From Sphingobacteriales bacterium 44-61 (lineage in GTDB: Bacteria > Bacteroidota > Bacteroidia > Chitinophagales > Chitinophagaceae), in contig MKTW01000001.1 in the NCBI GenBank assembly GCA_001898405.1, positions 930,001 through 994,000 of the forward strand: 64,000 bases of DNA, given 5' to 3'. Numbering within the stretch: the stretch's first letter is position 1; the number at the start of each line of letters is the position of its first letter. The notes beneath the pieces were generated by a model. It saw only the letters and a list, made by a program, of their open reading frames with translations. It was not told the origin of the DNA and ran no database searches. This document shows positions 46,464 through 55,696 of this stretch, piece by piece. Position numbers and translations under genes: made by a program.

Positions 46464-47018
46464 TCAAAATTTTAACGGCGGCCCTACAATTTCCATCCCA
46501 TGCTTCGCCCATAGTTCTTTCAGCGTTTTCTCCTGGTTTTGCGGTACATCGGCACCAACCTTTGACAGTTGATGAAAAAAATCTTCCATTAAGCCGGCTG
46601 GCTGAAAGAGGACAAGCATTTGAGCCTCTTCCTCGCTTATCTTGGCGAAAGCATGAGGAACGGTCCGTGGGGCAAAAGCAGAGTCTCCGGGTTTTAAATT
46701 GAAAGTATCATCCCCGACCTTTACAATGAATTCGCCGGAGATAACATAAAACCATTCATCCTGGGAATGATGAACATGAAAAGCCGGTCCACCTTTCGAT
46801 TGGCGGATCGTATGGTAAATCAGCAGGTCGCCGTCTGTATCTTTAGAGGAAACCTTGCAGGTGAATTTGCCGCCCATTAACAGCAACTCTTCCTGGTAGC
46901 GGTCTTTGTCAGCTTCAACCTTAAAGCCTTTGTTCGGTCTGTTTACAGGTGGATTTTTAGCATCTGCAATAAGGGCAGAAGCTATAAGAGGGAATTGAAG
47001 GAATAATCGACGTTTCAT
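46464..47018 (-). CDS. Exported cupin-domain protein
   Basis: This 184-residue protein has a short signal peptide (MKRRLFLQFPLIASALIADA) and a cupin barrel with GGPAFHVHHSQDEWFYVISG and GDSAFAPRTVPHAFAKI. It resembles the plus-strand cupin in size and in the order of motifs, but is clearly diverged. The pair plus an HxlR regulator suggests a small inducible detoxification or ring-cleavage unit; this is inference from gene order. No other enzyme genes accompany it. The 217 bases upstream hold no ORF or clear operator. Confidence 0.85.
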   Translation of the reverse strand: MKRRLFLQFPLIASALIADAKNPPVNRPNKGFKVEADKDRYQEELLLMGGKFTCKVSSKDTDGDLLIYHTIRQSKGGPAFHVHHSQDEWFYVISGEFIVKVGDDTFNLKPGDSAFAPRTVPHAFAKISEEEAQMLVLFQPAGLMEDFFHQLSKVGADVPQNQEKTLKELWAKHGMEIVGPPLKF

Positions 47019-47235
47019 GATCTTGATATTAGTAATAAGCGATCAGGCGCTCATAAGGTAAGATCAGGAAGGCCAGGCCAGGGCTGGGCGGGTTACCTAA
47101 GTTAATGATTTTTGGGAAGAGTTGTTAAAGGAAAATACAACTCCATCTTTCAATCAATCGCTTCAATTAAAGGCAATACGGGGTAAAATAAAACCGGAAT
47201 AGCCAGTTTCACTGAACATAAAATGAGATATTTAT

Positions 47236-48369
47236 TTATCCCATCGCGATAATAGTAATACCTCCTTTTAATTGACCGTTGATAAGATTGATATTCACGA
47301 TGTCAAATCCCACTGCAGTGCCTTTTGACAAACCAAAATCAGGAATGGTGATTTGCATGGTAGTTTTTTCAACCGATTTATTCATATCCCTGAATGCCTG
47401 CAGATCCTTTTTATGGTCAGCGAAATTACTTTTCCCACTGTAGACGTTTTGTATGATGGCTTCCGTTTGCTTAAGTAAGCTGCTTTGCCGGTCTAAGCTT
47501 AGGCTTCTTTCATTAGCAGATTTAAAACTCCAACCTGCTTTATCTCTCTGCTGGGTCAGTTTCCCCTTGGTTTTGCCTGTAAGTTCGATCTTTATGCTTC
47601 TCAGCAATTCAGTATTACGCATATTGCCAATCTTCAGGCTTCGCATATTGGGATGCTGGATGGCGTAAACCTGGTCCCTGGTCAATGGCATAAAAGCAAT
47701 TGTTTCATTGGCGTTGGGCTGGTGTATGAGATTGAAAGCATATGCGGTATTTTGTGCCACAAAATTCAAATTCTTTTGTGCGATATGCCGGTCAAGCCTC
47801 GGATCCAGGGCGTGCAGGTCAAACGGTTTATCCAGCGGGCTAAAGGAAAAGGTACGGGCAAAAAGGCATTTATGGCCGGCTTCCGTTGCCGGCACATTGT
47901 ACAGAAAATGTGCTTCCCCGTTATTAGCAGGCAAAAGAAGTGAGGGTAGCTGTGATACACCCAGGAATTTTGCAACGGTGGTGTTAAATCCAAGCGTAGG
48001 ATCGGTCAGGAAAAACTCCACTTTGGGGTAAGGAACGATAAGATCACCCCGATTATGTAATCTCGTGCTGATATCATAAGATTTACCCGCTTCAAGGGTT
48101 GTTGTAAAATCCCCTAACTGTGATACAGGGCTGATAGCGATATCAGGCGAGTTCCAAAAAGGAATGTTTGAAAACGGCCGGGTACCGTTATCTCCATCAT
48201 ACGAGCGGATATACAGGAAGGAGCTGTCTTTAAACGTATCGGGTCTTCTTTTTCGCCTGTCTGCACCATATATTTTGGTAAGCTTCTCAGCTACATCAAC
48301 TGTATATTTTGCTTCCTGTCCTTTCAGTTCGTTAAGGAACTTATTGAGTTTCTGAATATGCTTTGACAT
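47236..48369 (-). CDS. CARDB-like companion of the phospholipase-type protein, unknown
   Basis: This 377-residue protein has no signal peptide or membrane helix. After a helical N-terminus, residues about 70-165 read NSPDIAISPVSQLGDFTTTL, SYDISTRLHNRGDLIVPYPK and VEFFLTDPTLGF. This is a CARDB/Ig-like adhesion domain pattern. A charged coiled stretch (about 270-330) follows, then a C-terminal beta-rich segment with GTAVGFDIVNINL. It lies 36 bases after the phospholipase-like gene and is surely cotranscribed. It could be a binding partner or targeting protein for that enzyme. I do not recognise the full-length family. Confidence 0.6.
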   Translation of the reverse strand: MSKHIQKLNKFLNELKGQEAKYTVDVAEKLTKIYGADRRKRRPDTFKDSSFLYIRSYDGDNGTRPFSNIPFWNSPDIAISPVSQLGDFTTTLEAGKSYDISTRLHNRGDLIVPYPKVEFFLTDPTLGFNTTVAKFLGVSQLPSLLLPANNGEAHFLYNVPATEAGHKCLFARTFSFSPLDKPFDLHALDPRLDRHIAQKNLNFVAQNTAYAFNLIHQPNANETIAFMPLTRDQVYAIQHPNMRSLKIGNMRNTELLRSIKIELTGKTKGKLTQQRDKAGWSFKSANERSLSLDRQSSLLKQTEAIIQNVYSGKSNFADHKKDLQAFRDMNKSVEKTTMQITIPDFGLSKGTAVGFDIVNINLINGQLKGGITIIAMG

Positions 48370-48405
48370 GATTTTTTATTGAGTGCGTTGAAAGAAAATA
48401 TTGAT

Positions 48406-50358
48406 TTAAATGAAATCAAGGTTCACTGGAGTAATGGGTTGACCATTTTTTTGCTGCGCATGCTGTAACAACTCTTTGGGAGCTTCCGGTGAATTCGGTC
48501 CATTGCTGTCTTTTTGTGTCCAGCAGGTGTAGGCATATCCCCTATCGGAATCCAGGTTAAAATCAGGAACATTTTTCCCGGTCATCACCCTGTCATACAA
48601 TTCTTCTGCAAGTGTTACTGCATTACCGATTGTTGGAATGCGCTTTTTCTTCCGGAAAGCAAGCTTTATAAAATCAGCCAGTTTTTGTTCATCACCGGCA
48701 AGCGTGGCGAGAAAATCAATAAAATCCTTATCCAGCGGGATCTGGTCAAAAGCGAAATGTAATGATGTGGCAGCGAAATAGCTGTCAGGTCCTCCGATTA
48801 CTTTATTGGGCTCAGAAGCACTGGGATCTACCGGCGGGTATACGAGGTGTTTTTCCCGATGAAACAGCTGGTCAAGGAACCCGCCATCGAGTATCACTTT
48901 CAGTTTGGGCAAGGCGCTTTTAAGATCGCCGGATACAAAACCGAACGGATCAGGAAAGTTAGTGTTCTTGAATTGCCCAAAACGAACCTCTTCCAGGTGC
49001 TCCTGCATGGGATAGGCGAGGCCGTTGAGCGCCACCCCGAGCCGGAAGTTTTGGAAGGCATTGTATAAATGTTCATAGATCAGGCAGGCTGCAGCACGGA
49101 TACCCGAAACAGTGAGTGTGGTGAGTGCTCCCAATACAGCATCGATAAGGGTAGCTGCCGCGGCAACTGCTGCAATGATAAGCGCAGCGAGAATAATAAA
49201 AATGGCGAGGATACTGAAACTGCCTGCACTATCAGCAGCATCTTCCAGGAAGTCGCCAATATCGCCCAGGTTATCCATGGCATTCTCCCAGACTTCTTCC
49301 AGCTCTTCACTCAATGAATATGGTACAGGTTCCGGAAGCGTACCGGTTTCAGTAGCATTGCGAAACCATTTATAGTAGAGCCGGTATGCGGCGTCTACAT
49401 CCTCTGGCGTGATCTTTCTTCCATATTCATTGTCATTCGATGCACCGCTTTCAAAAACTTCTGACAACGTATCTGCAATCAGTTTGGCCAGATCATCAGG
49501 CAGCCTTGTATCCGGATCAGGAGTGGGGTCTTCATCACCGATCGGGTTGATCGTTCCATTGAAATTAAAATTGTAAAAAGCATGTAGCTGCGACCTGTTC
49601 CAATCCTTATTTTCAGCAGTTAAAAAGTTGAATACGTCCTGGTAATTCTCCCCGGTCTTATGCCGCTGTGATTGAGTGCGGTAAGCTCCACCGCTGTTGA
49701 CGTTCACATAAGGGTGCCCTACGGAGTCGCCACTTACATGGGTCAGGTAACCGATGGCATATAAATGAAGCGGTGAATCGGGTTTGGTCTTTTTCAGTAA
49801 GGCTTTTGCATACTCACCTGTTTTACGGTAATGCATGACATCAAACCACCACCATTCGCCTTTTGTTTGACCATCGCGGTAAGGATGTGCCAACAGATCA
49901 TACAGATTAAAGTCGGTGATATATTTTTTGATCATTTCCGTAAGGGAGGCCATCAATGCGTCCACTACCTGCTGCATATCACTAAATAATTCTTCCAGCT
50001 CAGTAAGCGTAGAAGAGTTTTCCACCAACGCATCTTCCGCTGCTCCCAGCGCTTCCAGCGCATCAATGACCGGTTGCGGAACGATCTCCATCACCTTTTT
50101 CTTAAAGTCTTCAATGAAGTCGTATACCTCGAAATACATTTTAACAGCATCGCCTATTGGCAAGCCGCTCCAGTCTTTGGTATTGAAAAATAAAAAATCG
50201 GGTCCCTGGCAGCCCAGGAAGAGGTAGGGGAAATTTTTACTGTCGGATAACAGTGTTTGTAGTTTAGGATAATCTGCGCTGTTTCCAAGTCCGTTGCCGG
50301 ACAAAATGTTTTGTTTAAGCTTGTTGGCGATGAGGTGGTGAATAGCAGGTCCCGGCAT
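48406..50358 (-). CDS. Zinc-dependent phospholipase C-like protein with internal hydrophobic segment
   Basis: This 650-residue protein opens MPGPAIHHLIANKL, where the His pair and the later FLGCQGPDFLFFN, WWWFDVMHYRKTGEYAKALL and YAIGYLTHVSGDSVGHPYVN match the zinc-dependent phospholipase C fold (PF00882-type). His and Asp residues supply the metal ligands. An acidic helical insert (about 95-165) and a long hydrophobic stretch (about 381-417; ILAIFIILAALIIAA...) are unusual for the family. No signal peptide is seen. With the CARDB-like companion downstream it looks like a two-gene lipid-attacking or membrane-associated unit. The release route and target are unknown. Confidence 0.72.
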   Translation of the reverse strand: MPGPAIHHLIANKLKQNILSGNGLGNSADYPKLQTLLSDSKNFPYLFLGCQGPDFLFFNTKDWSGLPIGDAVKMYFEVYDFIEDFKKKVMEIVPQPVIDALEALGAAEDALVENSSTLTELEELFSDMQQVVDALMASLTEMIKKYITDFNLYDLLAHPYRDGQTKGEWWWFDVMHYRKTGEYAKALLKKTKPDSPLHLYAIGYLTHVSGDSVGHPYVNVNSGGAYRTQSQRHKTGENYQDVFNFLTAENKDWNRSQLHAFYNFNFNGTINPIGDEDPTPDPDTRLPDDLAKLIADTLSEVFESGASNDNEYGRKITPEDVDAAYRLYYKWFRNATETGTLPEPVPYSLSEELEEVWENAMDNLGDIGDFLEDAADSAGSFSILAIFIILAALIIAAVAAAATLIDAVLGALTTLTVSGIRAAACLIYEHLYNAFQNFRLGVALNGLAYPMQEHLEEVRFGQFKNTNFPDPFGFVSGDLKSALPKLKVILDGGFLDQLFHREKHLVYPPVDPSASEPNKVIGGPDSYFAATSLHFAFDQIPLDKDFIDFLATLAGDEQKLADFIKLAFRKKKRIPTIGNAVTLAEELYDRVMTGKNVPDFNLDSDRGYAYTCWTQKDSNGPNSPEAPKELLQHAQQKNGQPITPVNLDFI

Positions 50359-50732
50359 AGTTCTTAGTTTAAACTGTTAAGAAAAATTATTTCTGTGCTA
50401 TTAACTAAACCCTAACAGGATGATATTGGAATAAGGTATTGAGCCACTATAAGCGGCACTCTCGGCTAAGATAATTTGGCTACTAAGATGGAAGCTTGAC
50501 TTAAGGTCTCGATTTGAAGATGGCTTATGACTGAGCAAATGATAACTGCTATAGTAATGTCTTGAACATTATCATTTCAAGCAGCATTGAAAGTAATGTA
50601 TAAATAAAGAGAAGTCAATACCACATTTGAGGTACTCCAATTATTCCAAGCAAATCTGTAAGTGTATCAATTCAAAAGGGATTCCTCACAATCCATCCAT
50701 GGTAGCTCCGGGAACTCATAAATATATGCGAC
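50359..50732. other. Gene-free stretch upstream of the phospholipase gene
   Basis: These 374 bases hold the promoter side of the minus-strand phospholipase-like gene and the approach to a decayed gene on the plus strand. It is A/T-rich with no ORF carrying recognisable protein sequence. A short inverted pair, CTTGAA and TTCAAG around 50562-50581, is the only structure noticed. Confidence 0.4.
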
Positions 50733-50987
50733 TGACATTTACTGTGCGACAGGTATTATCACAATTTTGGGGAAGCAGCAAAATAGGTGTGCCAACTCTT
50801 TTCCCGAAAGTGGGAGGGCGGCCTCTCTGGAGGTGTTCATGTTGGTAAAACTCCGAAGGGTAAAGACTATTAGCTTTACGATAGTAACTGGGGCTGGAAG
50901 AAAGCCTCCTACGAAAAAGTAAATGAACTCGGTCAGACCAGAGACAGCCGCGCTGAAAGGATGAAGGTGTTGTTTACTACTAAGTGA
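50733..50987 (+). pseudogene. Decayed C-terminal fragment of an unknown protein
   Basis: One reading frame ending TGA at 50985-50987 encodes a coherent protein tail interrupted by stops at 50733 (TGA), 50784 (TAG) and 50871 (TAG). It reads CDRYYHNFGEAAK, stop, VCQLFSRKWEGGLSGGVHVG, KTPKGKDY, stop, LYDSNWGWKKASYEKVNELG, QTRDSRAERMKVLFTTK. The aromatic G-G-V-H-V-G-K and D-S-N-W-G-W phrases look like a papain- or toxin-like fold, but I cannot name the family. The upstream half of the gene is not recognisable. It lies between two minus-strand genes, so it is an orphan relic of an accessory gene. Confidence 0.5.
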
Positions 50988-51054
50988 ATGAAGTCCATTT
51001 CTGTATAGTCAAAATAAATTTTTCTTTAAAAAATTGGCTCATGGAAACTCCAGG

Positions 51055-52980
51055 CTACAATTTTGTCACCTTAATATTAGTAATATAAACTCCCAGGCGC
51101 TTGCTGCTGTGGTTTGTGATATTTTCAAAATAAAATGAAGTGAATTTTGCTCCTTCCGGCAGCTCGTTAAATCCGGGAATTGGCTTACCGTACTTGTCCA
51201 ATGCCCCGATTTCTTTGCCATCAATAAAGGCTCTTACTTTGTTTCCTTCTTTGATGATAGTAAAATGTACTTTACTTTTTTTGTTGCTAAAATCATTGTT
51301 GTACTTCAGTACATCTGCATATCGCAGGGTGCTATTCATTCCGGTATAGGTGGCTTTCAACCGGGTATATCCGGTGGGGTTCTGTGTAAATTTTTCATTG
51401 CCTGCTTTTATGTCAAGGTCGATAAAAATTTGCTTGGGCGCATCCTTATAATCACCATTGGGAGTCATTATTTTGTTGTGGATTCGTAGCAAAAAAGCGC
51501 CACCTGTATTTTCCGTAAAGTCCTTATCGGTAGCCGCATCAAACTCCATTTTAAAATTGTCGGGCAAGGGTTTGTTGTCGTAATTAGGCATCAGCCAGTG
51601 TTGCTCCAGCTTTACCCATTTACCGGATTCTCCCGAAGGTGTTGTAACAACCGACGGTACGCCCACACTGGGCACATACCATCCCTGTGGTTTTTCGCCT
51701 GTGCTATTACTTGCGAAATCCTCAAAAAAATATACATTGGCAGTCAGGTTTTTAGTAGCTGTTGGTTTGCTTTCCTTCTTGTTTTTGAAAGAAGCCAAAT
51801 GTGATTTTTGTACTTCTGCATTCAGCGTAGTGTAGGGCTTATTCTTTACACTTTCCGGACGGAAGAAGTAATCATACACGTATTCAAAGTTGAAATGGGT
51901 GATCATACTGCGGTGTATTTCTCTTGCATAAGACGCATTCTGAATATTCGTTGGTTGCCAACTAATACAAACCCAGAGCGGCTGGTCCTGTTTACTTTTT
52001 TGCAGCACATCATCTTCGTAAGTATAAATACCGTAGGTGTTATTCTTAAATTTTTTTGCATCTTCGATATCAAAAATGTCATTGTATGTTTCGAAGTTGC
52101 TCATCCAGATGCCATTCGAATTTTTTAATTCAGCAGGAATGTTTAAGGATTGCCGATACTTGTCCCTTAGCTTTTGAATATTTGCCTTCCAATGAGGCAG
52201 GGTTTCCTCATCAAATTTTTTTACCCATTTTTGCTGGGCTTCTTTTCCATAAGTTCTGTTTTCGGCCCTGATTTTCTCCCTTCTTTTTTCTGCCTCAACC
52301 GTAATTGCCTGTTCACACATATCCAGTACTTCGCCCCGGTTGAGTTGGCGAATAGGCATTTTTCCATTGGGGGTTATATAAACAGCTACCAGTGGTTGGC
52401 AACCTTCGCCGTCGCAGCCGTAATATTGAATGATGTATTTTCCAATCTGTGGATGATCTTCCAATTTGAGTTGTCTTACCAATTGATTTCTTCGTTCGCT
52501 GCTGCCTTTAAATGCTCTTTCAATTTCCGGAGATCTTCTCGTGAACACAGCTCGACCAGTAATAGTAAGCATAGGAACAGGTTCGGCATCTATAATATTA
52601 TTAGTAATGATGAAAATTCCGTTTTCAGAGTGCGGTTGCCTTATTACTTTAGTGCCTGCCTTGTCCCACATGGCACGCCACATTGCCGCATTGATGCCTG
52701 TGCCATAAGGCTGCACTTCCTCTTTTTTATTGGGCTCGGCTATGGCATAGGAAAAATCTAACGCCCCGATAGGGATATAACTTTTCTGCAGCCACTTAGA
52801 AAAAAGCTCTGGGTACTTTAGCTGTGTCTGTGAAAAGGTTCTTGGGTAGCTGGAATCGTTTAATTTAGGAATGGCCTTCCATGTGAAAATACTGTCTTCC
52901 AGTTGAGAACTTTTATCACGTTGACCAAAAGAATTTATCACTATAAACAGCAGACAGAATAGGATTGTTGCTTTTTTCAT
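51055..52980 (-). CDS. Exported protein with C-terminal lectin-like domain
   Basis: This 641-residue protein has a signal peptide (MKKATILFCLLFIVINSFGQ). The N-terminal part (about 80-240) contains a TonB/energiser-type repeat-like region (VYITPNGKMPIRQLNRGEVLDM). A charged helical linker (about 235-300) follows. From about residue 410 a concanavalin-like jelly roll is seen: YFFEDFASNSTGEKPQGWYV, FKMEFDAATDKDFTENTGGA and VHFTIIKEGNKVRAFIDGKE. The full protein is not a family I recognise. It is the last of five exported-protein genes in one minus-strand run that diverges from a sensor kinase. Confidence 0.65.
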   Translation of the reverse strand: MKKATILFCLLFIVINSFGQRDKSSQLEDSIFTWKAIPKLNDSSYPRTFSQTQLKYPELFSKWLQKSYIPIGALDFSYAIAEPNKKEEVQPYGTGINAAMWRAMWDKAGTKVIRQPHSENGIFIITNNIIDAEPVPMLTITGRAVFTRRSPEIERAFKGSSERRNQLVRQLKLEDHPQIGKYIIQYYGCDGEGCQPLVAVYITPNGKMPIRQLNRGEVLDMCEQAITVEAEKRREKIRAENRTYGKEAQQKWVKKFDEETLPHWKANIQKLRDKYRQSLNIPAELKNSNGIWMSNFETYNDIFDIEDAKKFKNNTYGIYTYEDDVLQKSKQDQPLWVCISWQPTNIQNASYAREIHRSMITHFNFEYVYDYFFRPESVKNKPYTTLNAEVQKSHLASFKNKKESKPTATKNLTANVYFFEDFASNSTGEKPQGWYVPSVGVPSVVTTPSGESGKWVKLEQHWLMPNYDNKPLPDNFKMEFDAATDKDFTENTGGAFLLRIHNKIMTPNGDYKDAPKQIFIDLDIKAGNEKFTQNPTGYTRLKATYTGMNSTLRYADVLKYNNDFSNKKSKVHFTIIKEGNKVRAFIDGKEIGALDKYGKPIPGFNELPEGAKFTSFYFENITNHSSKRLGVYITNIKVTKL

Positions 52981-53010
52981 TACATAAGAATTTTAAATAT
53001 CAACACATCA

Positions 53011-54348
53011 TTAATACACGAATATTCCCCAGGCATAAGTGCCGCTGTTGTTGGTATGGCTCACACCGTTTTTCCAGTATTTGGCCTGTATGCCGGAATT
53101 GATATTGCCGCTGTAGCCGGCGACGTAAACATCTTCCTGAGCGGTTATGAAAATGGAGGATGTTTGTGCATCTATGCTTCCGTTCGAAAGATTGGTCATT
53201 ATGATGTTATTTTTCCAGACCCGGGCTATATTCACCCCCTGTTCATTTTCGTACGCAGCGACATATATATTGTTGTTTTTTACCGCTACACCGGTGGCGT
53301 AACTGTTGTTTGTTGATGTGCCCAATAAGGTTGGAGTTCCGTTTTTCCACACCGTAGCTATATACTTACCACCGTTTGCTGCATCGAACTGCTGGTAACC
53401 GGCTACATACACATCACTGCCATTAACACAAATATTATTGGCAACAGACCGGACGGTACCCGAGGTTTGTGACAATAATACCTCGCTACCGCTTTTCCAA
53501 TACCTGGCTCTTTCCGTTGGTTCGTTCATGTTGCCTACCACATACACATCATTACCTGAAACAAAAATGGAGTTGGCCACTGCGTATTTAGCACCATCTG
53601 TAAGATTATATTCCGTACCATTCACCCAGTATTTTGCCTGCCTTTGTCCGGCAGTTTCCTGCGATCCGGAAACATATACATTATTGCCCGAAACCACAAT
53701 TCCGCTGGCAAAGGCATGTTTAGTGCCGTTTGACAGGTTGATAGCTTGCCCGTCTTTCCAGTATTTTGATACATATACACCACTTGCATTATGTTCTTCT
53801 CCCGCAATATAGGCACCAGTTTCATTTACAAATACGCTTTTGGCAAAGGCATGACGTGCCCCATCCGATAAGTTGACAATGCTTGTATTTTTCCAGTACA
53901 GGGCCCTGTTCGGGCTTCCCTGTAATTGAATAGCTACATATACGTTCGGCTCGGCGGGTGGTGCTGTGGTTGTAAATGTTTTTTCATCACCATAAGCTGT
54001 ACCTACGCTGTTGGTAGCGTAAGCCCGCACATAATAAAGCGTGCCGGGAGCTAAGCCATTCATTGTGCTGTTAAACTGGCCGGCACCGGTTCCATCACTC
54101 GTTTTCGTGGTTAAAGCTATTGTAGGGGTAGCTACAGTACTCCATATAATTCCTCTGGCAGTAATGGCAGCTCCGCCATCAGTTGTTATGTTGCCGCCCG
54201 ATACAGCGCTGTTTCCGTTAATTTGAGAAATGGCTGTTGTTGAAATTCCTTGTGGAGGTTTGGATACAGGTGTTGGCGCATCATCATCTTTGCTGCATGA
54301 CATCAGCAAAACGAGAATGGGTATGAGATATAAAAACAGTTTTTTCAT
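53011..54348 (-). CDS. Lipoprotein with Fn3-like domain and seven-repeat beta-propeller
   Basis: This 445-residue lipoprotein (lipobox LMSC, Cys18) has an Fn3-like domain near 35-125 (ARGIIWSTVATPT, LAPGTLYYVRAYATNSVGTA). Seven repeats of about 45-50 residues follow, each with A-x-Y-W-K-N-G, N-L-S-D-G and a closing N-D-V-Y-V-A-G strand (YWKDGQAINLSNGTKHAFAS is one copy). Seven repeats with a closing half-repeat at the C-terminus fit a seven-bladed propeller. It likely binds a ligand on the cell surface. The signal peptide and gene spacing are very similar to the NHL lipoprotein encoded 14 bases upstream. Confidence 0.82.
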   Translation of the reverse strand: MKKLFLYLIPILVLLMSCSKDDDAPTPVSKPPQGISTTAISQINGNSAVSGGNITTDGGAAITARGIIWSTVATPTIALTTKTSDGTGAGQFNSTMNGLAPGTLYYVRAYATNSVGTAYGDEKTFTTTAPPAEPNVYVAIQLQGSPNRALYWKNTSIVNLSDGARHAFAKSVFVNETGAYIAGEEHNASGVYVSKYWKDGQAINLSNGTKHAFASGIVVSGNNVYVSGSQETAGQRQAKYWVNGTEYNLTDGAKYAVANSIFVSGNDVYVVGNMNEPTERARYWKSGSEVLLSQTSGTVRSVANNICVNGSDVYVAGYQQFDAANGGKYIATVWKNGTPTLLGTSTNNSYATGVAVKNNNIYVAAYENEQGVNIARVWKNNIIMTNLSNGSIDAQTSSIFITAQEDVYVAGYSGNINSGIQAKYWKNGVSHTNNSGTYAWGIFVY

Positions 54349-54362
54349 TTTTTATACACGTT

Positions 54363-55664
54363 TTATTCCTGGGTTATTTTCCTGATCTTATGATTATTGA
54401 AATCAGCAATATAAAGCGTGCCATCTGCAGTGGCAGCTAAACCATTAGGTTCGTTAAAAACAGCATCCTCGGCTTCTCCATTCATAAAGCCAGCAGAACC
54501 GCTCATACCGGCCAGTGTTTTTACATTGCCGTTAAGGCTTATTTTTCTGATGATGTGATTGTATAAATCTGATACATATAAGTACCCATCCGGAGACATG
54601 GCAATGCTATGTGGAAAATTAAATTGGGCAGCCGTACCAACGCCATTAGCGCTACCCTGTATACTGCCTGCAAGCGTGGTACCCTTTCCGTCAGGCTGTA
54701 TTTTTTTTATTTTATGATTTCCGTTGTCAGCTACATATAAATTCCCGTCTGTGCCATATACAATACCGCTTGGCATTTTAAAACGAGCCAAAAGACCGAC
54801 ATCGTTAATGTCGCCAATAAGGCCTCCTGCAAATGTTGTTACATTGCCATTCAATGTTATTTTTCTAATTGTACTATTTCCAAAATCGGCCACATAAAGT
54901 GTACCGTCCGATGCAGTTGTAATTCCAAAAGGATTAAAAAATTGTGCACTCACTCCTGCGCCATCTGCATTTCCTGCCGTACTTCCAGCCAGGGTAGTTA
55001 CCACACCCTGGGGTGTTACTTTTCTTATCTTATGATTCGACATATCGGAAACATAAATATTACCGTCTGTTCCAACCACAAGGCCAATAGGAATATTGAA
55101 TTTTGCAGCCGTTCCTGTACCGTCTGCATAGCCTGCCACACTTCCGGCCAGCGTATTCACAACACCCTGCGGAGATACTGATCTTATTTTATGATTGGAC
55201 CGATCCGCTACATACATGGTTCCATCAGCGCCAAAAGCAACGGCAGCAGGCGCATTAAACTGGGCAGCCGTACCGGTGGCATCATTATAGCCAATAGTAC
55301 TTCCGGCAAATGTACCCACCTGCACATCGCTGATAAGGTAGGTAAATACAGGGCCGTTTGAAGTGTCGCCGTTCATTTTTACAGTTACATTACCGGTATA
55401 TGCCCTTGGAGGAACTTTTACTTTTATTTGTGTATTAGTTATACTGGTTATGGCGGCTTCTTTTCCATTAAAAAATACCTGCACAGCAGAGGAATTGGTG
55501 CCAAAATTATTTCCGGTTAAAGTAATCTCAGTGCCTTTTATTGCCTCTGCAGGGTTGATATGTGTTATTGTAGCCGGTGTGGGTGTTGGGCTTTGGTCAT
55601 CGCTTTTGCGACATGATGCTATCAACACGAGGATAGGTATCAGATTAAAAAAAAGTTTTTTCAT
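54363..55664 (-). CDS. Lipoprotein with IPT/TIG domain and six NHL repeats
   Basis: This 433-residue lipoprotein (lipobox IASC, Cys18) has an IPT/TIG domain (about 35-110; INPAEAIKGTEITLTGNNFG). Six NHL repeats of about 53 residues follow, each with T-L-A-G-S, G-T-A-A-Q-F-N-x-P and Y-V-A-D-x-x-N-H-K-I-R (DGNIYVSDMSNHKIRKVTPQ is one copy). Such propellers bind protein, RNA or glycan; extracellular Bacteroidota versions are likely adhesive or glycan-binding. DNA-level similarity among repeats is visible as tandem units of about 160 bases. It is 14 bases upstream of the seven-repeat lipoprotein gene. Confidence 0.88.
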   Translation of the reverse strand: MKKLFFNLIPILVLIASCRKSDDQSPTPTPATITHINPAEAIKGTEITLTGNNFGTNSSAVQVFFNGKEAAITSITNTQIKVKVPPRAYTGNVTVKMNGDTSNGPVFTYLISDVQVGTFAGSTIGYNDATGTAAQFNAPAAVAFGADGTMYVADRSNHKIRSVSPQGVVNTLAGSVAGYADGTGTAAKFNIPIGLVVGTDGNIYVSDMSNHKIRKVTPQGVVTTLAGSTAGNADGAGVSAQFFNPFGITTASDGTLYVADFGNSTIRKITLNGNVTTFAGGLIGDINDVGLLARFKMPSGIVYGTDGNLYVADNGNHKIKKIQPDGKGTTLAGSIQGSANGVGTAAQFNFPHSIAMSPDGYLYVSDLYNHIIRKISLNGNVKTLAGMSGSAGFMNGEAEDAVFNEPNGLAATADGTLYIADFNNHKIRKITQE

Positions 55665-55696
55665 TTTATAAAAGTTTTTAAGGGTTTTAAAGATTT

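Noticed and set aside
50733-50987. Possible stop-codon readthrough or recoding in the fragment with TAG and TGA codons
   Set aside because: Other genes in the window use normal stops, no recoding structure is visible, and the upstream half is missing, so decay is the simpler explanation.
53011-55664. Tandem repeats as a CRISPR or satellite array
   Set aside because: The repeats lie in frame within two lipoprotein genes, have coding-length periods, and encode propeller blades.
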